64,000 bases of DNA, from the NCBI GenBank assembly GCA_950106755.1, contig OX467089.1:6078501-6142500 (forward strand). Reading direction: 5' to 3'. Origin of the DNA: Climacium dendroides (taxonomy: Eukaryota > Streptophyta > Bryopsida > Hypnales > Climaciaceae). Shown here one piece after another: positions 47,851 through 58,655 of the stretch. The stretch's first letter is position 1. Each line of letters opens with the position of its first letter. The translations under genes and the position numbers were made by a program. Under the pieces are notes generated by a model. The model had not been told where the DNA came from, ran no database searches, and saw only the letters and a program-made list of their open reading frames with translations.

Positions 47851-50850
47851 CTTCCCAATGGTACCATTCCTACAAGGTATCGTAGCCAAATAAAACTTCA
47901 CTAGATGTTGAAGAAACAAGGCATGATTAACCCAAATCAACAATGTTCATTTGATTCATTTATCTTGATTTGGGCAATTTGAACATTTGTGTTGATTCAA
48001 CCACATTGATTTGATTTCTACTATTGGTAGTAAAAAATCAAGCATATTGATTTGATTTCTACTATTAGTAGTAAGGAGTCAAGCATCTACCTCTCCAAAA
48101 TTACTTATAGCTTCTTTTTGAAAGAATTAGTATCTCTTAAACTTAATGATAAACCAACTCAATTGCACATGATTGATTAGTTCCTTCATATCTATTGTGT
48201 ACTCTCTAAGAAATTGAGATTCTGTTATACCCTTTTATATATATTCCTTTTAAATATAACTCTTAGAAAGTAAAGGCACTTGGAAGGGCATTTGCAAAGT
48301 GCACTATCCACTAGTTTTCATGTTGCAATGTCTTTATTTTTATTTTTTTGAGATTTTTGAATTTTCAAAAAATCACCTCTGAATATAATAGATAGACCTA
48401 ATTTCTACATTGTCACCTTATAGTATATTTAGATGAATACATGTCTTTTTTTAAATCCAAATTCAACACAAATTTGAATGCAATTATATACTTTGCACCA
48501 ACTTTTCAACTACACCTAAAGTAAGTAAACTAATATGAGACATTTTTCTTTCTCAAAGACCTAAAAAGACCTAAAAATGCACTTGAATTCACACCTTTTT
48601 GACTCAAAATTATGACAAGTTTTAAAGAAAAACCAATGAGAGGAGTTGAGAAGATAATAGAAAATTGCAACCAATGAGAGTTGAATTCAAAATCAATGCC
48701 TTAGATACAACTATATCAGTGCCTACCAAAAGTGAATTTAAAGGCGCTTTGTACTATGGTTGAAAAATGCAGTGGTCAATTAAGAAGTTTTGGCTAAGAC
48801 ATGGTTATTTGAGACAAATAGTGGGATGTTGGAGAAGATGATAAGACAATAAAATAATGTCATAAGGAGTTTTGATTGGTTGTAGTGTAAATGCCAATTG
48901 AAAAAGTCATCTAGCAAGAATTTCACTAAGTAGAAGAGAAGAGGCAAAGAGTTTACTAATGCTATTTGAAATAATAAAAAGCCCCCAATCTCATGGTTGA
49001 GATATGAATGAACTTGGGGTTTTTCAAAAGCCAAGTTTCTTGTCTAAGGGTTGAGACGACCCAAAAAACTTGACTTCTTGAGAGTTACCTTTACAAAAAG
49101 TGTTGCCATGTAGACAACCATGTCATTTTCACATCCATACATGAAGTTTTTCACCCAACAAGTCTTGACCGTAGTATAAATCCAACTTGATAAAGAACAA
49201 AATTTCCACCAATCATATTGTTCCATTTTCCTAAAATTCTTGACCCATGCACTTTTTCAATATAGTATAGAGTGACCCTAAGCTAGCACATGATAGTGTT
49301 TTAAAATTGGTTGATATTTTGTGATGTTGTTTTGAGATTGGTTGATGGACTTAAGTTGAATCACCATTTGGTAGTAATGGATATTTACTTTTTGGGTGAT
49401 TGCAAGCAATAATCTACTAGTTCTAAGACAAGCTCTATCAATGTGCGCTTTTATGCATTTTGCGCACTCTATGTGAATTCTTTTTTTTTATGATGAAATT
49501 ATAATTTTTAATCCATTTAATTAAGTGTTTAGCATTGGATTATTATAAATGTTAAAGCACCATGTTTTAGATTTATAAGTACATAACAAAAGAATTAATT
49601 AATTTTACCTTTTTCATAGTTGAAAGTTATATGAGGTTATTAGTTCAATCCAAGTGAATCCAAAATTTATTTGATATGCACCAAATTAACAACATTCATA
49701 GTTTAAAAACAGTCCTTGAGCAAGAGGTTAATTTAAGGAACTTTACCAAGTACCATCCCTTTGTATAGATTTTACAATAGCAGTTTATATGTTAGAGATC
49801 CAATCACCCAAAATAGATCTCAACACCACCTTGGTATCAATCTTTTAAATAATATGCACCATTTGGGATATTTCCTTTGTTTATTTCGTATCCAAAAGTA
49901 GGGTCTTAACTTCATCCAACCATCCTATACAAGTTGAAGTGATATTAATTCCTAAATGCTCACTTTCGAAACTACCCTACGCTTAGGTTAGATTTGTTAA
50001 AAAATAAATTAAAATATAAATAAATAGGGCATGAAATGAAATTTTCAGAAATTATAACATGGTGTGTATGAACATTATAGAAAATATTAATGAAAATAAT
50101 ATAAAATCTGAAAAAAAAGCCACCAAAAATACTGCAGTTAAAGCTAAGTAAAGCCACTTCAAAGTGTAGAAGCCCCACTTGCGGTCCCATAAAATTTAGA
50201 AAAAGCTGAACTAGGGATAGTATAGTATAGTTAAACTATAGTGCCTTACACTACAGTCCATGAATAATTCAAAATAAAATCAAACAAAAATTTAGAAATT
50301 CTAAAAGTGAATAACAAAATGGATATTTGTCCAAAAAGAGAATATTTCATATGTGGTCTTACAAACCTAACCCCAACATACGGTATCACATCATCTTAGT
50401 AATTTCTTAAATTTATTTCTATAAGCAAAAAATTACAATATGATCTTTTTTTTTTCACTGATATATTCTATTACCTTCTTTAAAGCTTTCAAAGTGATTT
50501 ATATCAAAGATAGAAGTAGCCACTTTTGACCACATAGGAGTGAATAAAAGATGTCCCAATCCTCATTAAAAAAAAATATAGTTTAAAATGCTTTCTAAAA
50601 GTAGTTGAACTACTTATTATCACATTTGATTGTATGCACTTATTTTGATTTGATTAAAAATAAAATACTCATGATACTACAATAAAAGTTTTAAATTGGT
50701 TGTATTCTCGTATTAACAAGGAGAAAGTTTAAATGGAACAAGCGTACCACAATGCACAATAGTGCAGCAAGTGTATAATCCATGATAGTGTGGCAAGTGT
50801 AAATTGGTGAGAGAAAAGGGATATTATAATAGGTCATAATGCAAGAGACC
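47851..50850. repeat. intergenic dispersed repeats, no gene
   Basis: 48,773-49,470 matches 63,293-64,000 in the same orientation along about 700 bp, for example GGGATGTTGGAGAAGATG and GGATATTTACTTTTTGGGTG. 47,330-48,390 matches 54,850-55,870 in inverted orientation. 49,500-50,850 is AT-rich with nothing recognised. Confidence 0.6.
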
Positions 50851-51568
50851 AAGGTGTATGGCTCTTGTATCTATTGCAGTTTGTACGGTATCAACCATTG
50901 TAAAGACTTCAGGAAACTCCTCTAAGATCCCCAAGCGAACACCTGGTCAGTGTAGAACTCATCTTCGGCGCTCAAAGATTTCAAGTATCATTGGTTTCCA
51001 AAAGCCATCCGATTACGAAGTGAGCAAACAAACCTGTGTACAGATACTATATCAGTGAAACGAAGTAGCTTATAAGAGTGCCCGAACACACAGAAAAAAT
51101 CTCCGAGTTTGCCCGGTCTCTAAATCTGTGTGGCACTAGAATAAGCCGAGGAAAAAATGGGTCTACTTCAGTTGGTGTACTTCCACTCCATGATAGAAAG
51201 ACCTGAAAAACTGACGGGAGCAAAACGAAAGTCTTTCAATGTTCCTTGAAACTTTACTTTCTTGAAAAGGCGCAACAGAAGCGTGTCTGCAATTCAGATC
51301 CATCAGAGTCTACTCACCCAGATCTGCCTTTCCAATCAACACAAAGAAGGAAAATTCTAACCCTCCCCAAATACCTCCTCCTGTACATCACCTAAACCCC
51401 CCAATCTAATGCGAAAACAACCTTCCACGCAAGTAACAGCCCATTGTCTGCTGCGAAGTGTCCAAATTAACCAGAAAATTCTAACAAAATGCCTACACAA
51501 TTTCAGGTGACAACAGCCATCCTGCACCAGAGAAGAGACCTTTTTAATGACAGAAATGGTCAACTGGA

Positions 51569-52989
51569 TCATTGTGGCTTCTTGAAGTCAATCTTGTCGA
51601 CCTTCACCTCACCATCCACAAGCTCGTAAACGTACACCACCACTCGAAGCCCATCGATATCCATCAGCACAAAGCTGGGATTCACATCGTATGTGATGCT
51701 GCTGTATGCTCCTGTTGCGGACCCTGGATTGATGATCACTCCTCCTTCGTGCTTGTAAGCTTTGAATTGATGCGTGTGGCCAGTTATCAGGATGTCCACA
51801 TCCAGCTGCCGTTGCAGCATCGCCAGGGAATCCAAATCTCCCCATGGCACAACCTGGAAAAGAGACCCTAAGCCTCAGAACACTGACACGACCATGAAAA
51901 CTAAACAATGCCCTAGACATATTTTCTTCGAGACACTGTTGGATATAAAATCTCAGAGACAATATCTTGGAGACATTTTCTTAGAGAAAACAGGTACGTG
52001 TTGATCAAGATGATGAACACCACCCAACATCTGATCAAGTGGCGATTTTAGAACATCCACCAATAAAAACTTGACACTTAAAAAGAAAATTAATCCAAAT
52101 CATGCATTCTTTGGTGCGTTGGAATTCGCTGACAATTGCCAAAAAGACCATCAATATAATCTTCATATGATAGAGAAACTATCTTACAGATACTTCTTGA
52201 AGAGGCACTTCAAATACGGTATAGAGAATATCTTAGAAACATTATCTTATATACAATAGGTACATGTTGATTAAGATGAAATACACTATCTCAACATCTA
52301 CTTAAGCGGCAACTTCAGAACAACCACCAAAAAAAACTTCGATACTTCATATCTTTTGCATACGGTATCCAAATAACGAATTCTTTGGCGCGATGGAATC
52401 CTCTCACCGTCGCCGACAAGAACATCAATATTTTTTTTGAAACAGTCTAATAGAAACTACGCTCAGCAGCTAAGTTCGGACGACCTGATCAAACGAAACC
52501 CTAATCACAAACCGACGTTCGATCGTAACCACGACCTTCACACCTAAAATAACGACCGCGATACAAATTTTGCGCAAACGTCGTCTACGAGGATCAGCAT
52601 CAAACCTGATGGCCATGGCAGATCCCGAGCTTAAAAGCCCCGATGATCAACTGCTTCGTCTCCGGGTAGCGCGTGTCTTCGTCATACTCCCCGCGCGTAA
52701 TTTGTACATCCGAACACAACGACTTCAAGTAATCATGCACTTCCTACAATTCCCACTCTCACAGTCACATTCTCGATCCCAAACCAAAACACAAAACCCT
52801 AATTCTCGATCCCAAACCAAACCAGGTAAAAAAAAAAGGCACGGGTGGCGGGTAAACCTTGATGCAGAGGTTTCCAGGGCTGAGGATGTGCTGAATCTTT
52901 CCGGGGACCAGCATGGACTTGAACTTGGCAGGGAGATCCGCAGCCCGGTGCGGAATGTGGAGGTCCCCGAGCGCCAGTACCAAAACCAT
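51569..52989 (-). CDS. VPS29: vacuolar protein sorting-associated protein 29
   Basis: Three exons on the minus strand: 52989-52858 (44 codons), 52743-52606 (46 codons) and 51853-51569 (94 codons plus stop). All junctions are phase 0 with GT/AG sites, giving 184 residues, close to the usual size of plant VPS29. The start is the ATG of [20 protein letters not shown], the highly conserved N-terminus. Metallophosphoesterase-fold landmarks are GDLHIP (8-13), SPGN (37-40), CHGHQ (86-90) and GHTHQF (115-120). The protein is a core subunit of the retromer complex with VPS35 and VPS26, which recycles sorting receptors from endosomes; the fold is generally regarded as a protein scaffold in retromer. 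Everything needed is intact. The 3' untranslated region probably runs to about 51,000. Confidence 0.96.
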
Positions 52990-53280
52990 CTTGGCTTCAC
53001 GGGGGGGTTGTAGAAATGACCGGGAGGAAGAATTACTCCAAGTGGTGCTACTACTCGGTAACGATTCGCTCCGCCATCAGCAATGAAATGAAAATTTTCA
53101 CGATCGCAGACTTGGTGCGCAAACTTCCATGGCGAAGACGCAGATGCTCTCTCACACCCTCACTCTCTTGTGAACTCGACACCAGTTGCCGCTCATTCTG
53201 CCGCTCATTCTGCCGCCGTCTGCCGCCGTCGCCGACGCGCGTCATCAATGCTTGAATCTCGGCTGTCGACTTCAATGGGT
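52990..53280 (-). promoter_or_regulatory. leader and proximal promoter of VPS29
   Basis: GC-richer DNA directly upstream of the VPS29 start, falling abruptly to AT-rich intergenic sequence at about 53,280. A short duplicated CTGCCGCTCATT motif occurs near 53,190-53,215. No TATA box is obvious. Confidence 0.4.
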
Positions 53281-53552
53281 TTTTTAATTCCGACTTTAGG
53301 CCAAAAGGAAAAAATTTATTTTTTATTTTTTAAGACCCATTTGTTGGTCCAAGAAATCATAATATAGTTGTCATACAATGGATGATAATTTGTAATAATA
53401 TTGAATGAGTAAAATACATACATAGATGAAAAATGATTTCTATCTAGAAATGACAACATGATGGATTCACTAGTTGACATTTAACATTTAAAAAATGTTT
53501 AGAATTGTATCTTGCTTGAGAGCTTGCATTTCATTCCCTTGACATTAAACAT

Positions 53553-53830
53553 CATCACAAAGCTTAGACCTTACGGTTTGGCAACAGTTATTGTGCAGTT
53601 ATCGTTGTTTCATGGGTTTGCACATTAATTGCATTGTTATCACATCATTATGGTGCACTGCTTTGCATCGTTATGATGCAATTACAATACATTACTTGTA
53701 ATTGTATTGTAACGATGCAAAGCAATGCACTGTAATGATGCGATAACAATGCGATTAATGTACAAATCCATGAAACAACGATAACCGCATGATAATTGTT
53801 GCCAAACCGTAGGGTCTAAACTTTGTGATG
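53553..53830. mobile_element. 278-bp near-perfect palindrome (MITE-like)
   Basis: Starts CATCACAAAGCTTAGACC and ends with GGTCTAAACTTTGTGATG. The arms of about 130 bp stay complementary almost to the centre, including ACGGTTTGGCAACA, GTTATCGTTGTTTCATG and GATGCAATTACAATAC, leaving a loop of only a few bases. No clear target duplication. Likely a foldback MITE; as RNA it would form one very long hairpin. Confidence 0.7.
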
Positions 53831-55190
53831 GTATTAGTTCTAGCATTACACTCCGATTTTTGTTTATTCAAAGTAACCCTTTTATTCCATGATATTTTGG
53901 AATAATTTGCACATTTGACATAATATCATTGCTTGTTGTTCACTTGTCTCTAATGCAAACTATTTGACTTGCAATATAATAGTCTTCCAAGTAGTCAGAT
54001 TAGAGGGATGAGAGTATAATTACAAGGATGGGGCCAATACCAAATTTTGACAACCTTACTAGATAAATGTAAAAACTAGTCCTTGTTCTTGAAAAGTTAA
54101 TTTTGTGTTTTGCAACCTCACCTAGTGCATTTCAAGGTCTTTGATTCCAAATATGAATTTGGAATTTTCAAATTTGATCATCCATAGTAAATAAATTGAT
54201 TTTCTATTTTTTCCAAGGCAAAAAATTTGGAATGGTTCCATCCATGAAGTTAGTATTGGTGTAACATTTAATGATGGATAAGCAAGCTTTAGAAAATATG
54301 CTTTCTACCATGTCTCACTCTAAAAATAGAAAAAATTCTAGCCAAACATATAACTAGCTTGTAAAAAAGGGTTTCTTTATTTGATAGAACTCCTAAACTA
54401 AAATATTTGGAGACAACAAAATAATGTGTTGGTATCAATTTTTTTAAAGAAATTGGAAATTTTGAGTTTAAAGTTTGAAGTGGAATTCAAACCTCTTCTT
54501 CATAAATGAAGAGTCTATTCCTAATCATGTTTGTGCATCTCCGTGTTCTACCCAAACATTTGAATCTTCTAATTTAGAAGCAAACCTCCAAATTTATATA
54601 GGAGCACAAGAATTTGATATTCTTATGATGTTATATTCTTATCATCACTATTGAAAAGTAGCCCTAAGCTAGCACATGATATTGCTTTAAAATTGATTGA
54701 TATCTTGTGATGTTGTTTTGAAATTGGTTGATGGACTTAACTATAGTCGTTATTTAGTGACAAGGTAGTGTGATTATGCATTGGTCTTTAGTAAAAGGTT
54801 AATATATATAATTAAAAAAATTCAAATAAATAATATAATAATATACCCATGTACATATATATTTTTATCCTACTTAAAGGTGATTTTTTGAAAATTCAAA
54901 AATCTCAAATAAAATGAAAAAAAGGCATTGCAACATAAAAACTAGATAATTACATTTTGCAAATGCCCTTTCAAGTGTCTCTATTTTCAAAAGTTGCATT
55001 CAAAAAGAATACACATAAAAGGCATGTCATCATTTTGTTCGATCATGCCAAGTCTCTTCAACATATAGTCAAGTTTCATTTTGCTACAATACCTTGTAGG
55101 AATAATGCCATTGGGGAGAGATTCTAACCTCATTCTCCAAATACAAAGAGAATTCATTTGATGTGTCCAATCAAATGATATTCAATAGAA
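53831..55190. repeat. AT-rich repeats, inverted copy of the 47-48 kb DNA
   Basis: 54,655-54,760 repeats text found at 49,300 and 63,840 (TTGTGATGTTGTTTTGAxATTGG). 54,850-55,190 is the reverse complement of DNA around 47,850-48,390. No gene recognised. Confidence 0.55.
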
Positions 55191-55199
55191 TGAATACAC

Positions 55200-55750
55200 A
55201 ATTGGATAGATTAAACTTGGTTGAATAGAGTACGGTAGACTAGATTGATTAGGCTTGGATAGACTAAATTGGGTTGAACATATTAGACTAGATCAAATAG
55301 AGTACTAAATTGGATTGAAGAGACTAGACTAGACTAGATACTGGATAGAATACTAAACTAGGTTGAAGAGAGTAGACTAGATGGATAATGGATAGAGTAC
55401 TAAATTGGGTTGAAGAGACTAGACTAGATGGATAATGGATAGAGTACTAAATTGGGTTGAAGAGACTAGACTAGATTCAATATTGGATAGAGTACTAAAT
55501 TGGGTTGAAGAAACTAGACTAAACTCAATATTGGATAAAGTACTAAATTGGGTTGAAGAGACTAGAAAAGATTGAATATTGGATGAATATTGGATAGAAT
55601 ATTAAATTGGGTTGAAGAGACTAGATTAGATATTGGATAGAGTATTAAATTGGGTTGAAGAGATTAGATTAGATAGACTATGTTGAATAAACAAAATTAG
55701 ATAAACTAGTCTAGATAGCTAGATTGCATAGATTAAAATGAATAGACTAG
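55200..55750 (+). repeat. 47-48 bp minisatellite array
   Basis: Roughly nine units of AGAGTACTAAATTGGGTTGA followed by AGAGACTAGACTAGAT and a GGATAATGGAT or TCAATATTGGAT tail. The most regular part is about 55,300-55,660. The motif is the complement of the TCTAGTCTATT tracts at 43.7 and 47.6 kb. Confidence 0.85.
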
Positions 55751-57780
55751 ATTCATGCCAAGTCTCTTCAATACCAAATCAACTTTTATAGGATACAATA
55801 TTTCATATGAGTAATGCCATTGGAGAGAAATTCAAACTTCTCAAATTCTTGTCAAGTACAAAATAGACATGAAGGGAATAAATGTATTTTGATCAATGAT
55901 ATGCAAAAGAGTGAATAGAATGACTCTCAATTTTGAAAGATACCTTTAAAAAAGAGCCACTATTCACAAGGAACTACACACACAATGCAAGATGCATGAT
56001 GCCTAAAGTACTAGTTTTATCCTCTCAAAAGACAAGAAGCATATACTTGATTTGTCTAATCATAAACTATAAATAGGTGGATGCATGATTCTAAGAGTAT
56101 TAGTTGCGTACTTTAGAGAAAAGAAGCATCCAATCAATTTTCATATGACCACATTACTTTGTAGGAATGGTGTCATCAAGGAGAAAATTCAATCATTTGC
56201 AATCTTTATAAAGTATAGAATAAATGTGAGGAAAGTAAATGTGCCCAATCAATAATGTGCAATAAAACTAGTATAATGTCAATTTTGAAAGCAAATCTTT
56301 TTTAAAATTTAGTCTTTAGTTCTCATTGGGTCTTTTAAAAAAGATTTGCTTTCAAAATATAGTCTATAGACACTATAGGAAATTCACCCAATTCCTTAAG
56401 GTCAGTACTAAAAACTATTCTTTGGGGGGCTCCAATGTGTAGGTGAAAATTTACAAATCAAAGATAAAATATATAATTAAAAAGCCAACTAGTGTGCCAT
56501 AGCCAATACAAAAGTAAAAGTAATTTTCTACTTTTTTAAAACCAAAAATAACTAAAAAATTCATAATTTTTCTATCACATGCACCCCTCCTCACCAAGAG
56601 CTTTCTAACAATACCAAGCATGCACAATCTAGAAAATCTCACCTTAATAAACAAAACTAACTAACTAACTAACTTAATGGATGGACTTTAGTGACTTCTC
56701 AAAGACAAGCATAGGACCTTAAATAAATAGTATTTTCATCTTAGTGACTTTAGGAATTAAAATAAATAGATAAAATACATTGAAATATGTTGAAAAAGAA
56801 ATTTTTGTATCTTTTTCAACAATGTGATTAGTACAGTCACTTGATACTTTATAATTATTGTACAAGCTTGTGAATGAATTCATGTAGGGATTGAAAGGAA
56901 ATAAAAACTTGTAAAGATGAAGATCTAATATAGCTAGATTCTACTCATATATTATCATAATTTTTTTTTAAACCATTGAAAATTTAAGGTAACTACACCT
57001 AATTTAAACCACTTTTTAAAACCACATCAATATACTTCCATTATTCATAAAAATCTACGGTTGGTTATCCTAAATCTTATTTTTAGCACTTTGGAAATTC
57101 ATAGTTAATTCAAACATTATCCAAAAAATGCATTCTAAAAGAATCTAAAATCCCCTTTTGACTATCAATAAAAACCTACAAAAAGTTTTTCAATATAATA
57201 ATGGAAACCACACTATTTATTTATGCAACTTTAGGGGGAGGTGGATACCTCACACCCACATCCCCCCATTCTTACAATACAATACAATAATAGAAAGATG
57301 GTCTTGGAACACCACTAAAAGCACTACTAAAACATTCATATATTCACAAAACATTCTTGAGTAGTCAATCACATGACAACATTGAGAAAGAATGTTGAAT
57401 TAGAGAATCTGGCACATTGAGCAAATTCAAGCTATATCAAAGAAAATCACGCAAAACTAAAGCTCTGACATACACATGTGAAGATAATGGATCCCTACCT
57501 TGGGGAGATCTCATGCTAGTTCAAAGGATTCTCAAGAAATATTAGAGTTAACTGTAAAGTGTGTACAATGCAAGACCATGAGCCAGAGTTTGAGAAAAAT
57601 AAAGGACTAAACTCCTTGGTGCACCAAGATTGAGGTTTGATGGAGTTTGATGCTGTGTTTCTTTTGTACTATTCTTAGTTAAACCTTCCTTTGACACCTG
57701 TTTACAAACACAGGACTAACTTTACAATTAACTCTATTATGCAAACTGGGTTCTAGCTTCACCTAAAAAGCACTGAGAAA
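55751..57780. other. AT-rich intergenic DNA with dispersed repeats
   Basis: 56,275-56,365 contains a small inverted repeat (TTGAAAGCAAATCTTTTTTA and complement). 56,800-56,950 is an inverted copy of about 62,925-63,065. 57,540-57,720 resembles 44,835-45,000 (CAGAGTTTGAGAAAAA, TTTGxTGCTGTGTTTCTTTTG). No intact ORF. Confidence 0.5.
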
Positions 57781-57844
57781 ATTCCTGAGAACAAGATTGT
57801 GTGCTCAGTCTATCTTGTTTGATACGGCAGTCAAGCTCACAGTC

Positions 57845-57915
57845 TATTACCTTGACTACGTTGACGCTGATGAGCAGCAGCCGTCGTCAGGATCAATCAA
57901 GAGCTGATTCTCTGC
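57845..57915 (-). other. possible small terminal exon, minus strand
   Basis: Behind a good acceptor (TAATGTTTTGCAG) the minus strand reads ENQLLIDPDDGCCSSAST and stops. It looks coding, but no partner exons were found and it lies beyond the expected 3' end of the GEM-like gene. Confidence 0.2.
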
Positions 57916-58655
57916 AAAACATTATAATAAGTTAATACCTGTGCTTGAGTCCCCAAATCACTGTTGAAAACACAAGAATATAACCTCGAGTGAGCAAGGG
58001 AAGTTAGGGCACCTCATCCAAGCATTCTTTCCTACAGACACTTGGGCCCTCTTCAAGTTAAAGAGCCCCTAAAAGTTACAATCGGTCCATAACGTCACCC
58101 AACTCTGCACCGGGTCTTGAACAAATGCCCAGAATTAGCAAACAAACCTCAACATAGCCCATGCCACCGGCATATATGCATAAAATAATTTGAGGGCACT
58201 ATACAAGTGCAAGAGATACATGCCATTACACCCACAATAAATTCGCACTGCAAAAAATGCTCCATTAACTTCCAATACACAAACATCATACTTCCGAAAG
58301 CAAATTACAACATCTAATGGTGAGTAAAACAGAGGATCGACATATTTGAAACAGAAGCAGTTGTCATTTCAGATTCCGTAAACGAGAGCACGATGTACTA
58401 CAGTAGTGGCCCAACCACAACGATCAGATTACAAGCTTGCCTGAAACTATCTAAGAATGCTTTCTAACCAAAAATCTCATGGTACAGCCTGATTTTCCGC
58501 CAGCAATATCGCATTACACCTTTATTTACAAAGTGCCAGACAATCACCTAGCTACAGTATAAACTAGCAATTCGTGATCTGCACACAAGCTGCACATTGT
58601 GAATAGCAACTGCCAAGAGCAGCCATAAATTAGTGCTTCGGGTTGAAGAACAAGG

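Noticed and set aside
50858..51058. 66-codon forward ORF
   Set aside because: Lies in the probable 3' untranslated region of VPS29 (opposite strand) and shows no motif.
51572..51962. ORFs opposite or out of frame to VPS29 exon 3
   Set aside because: Shadows of a highly conserved exon.
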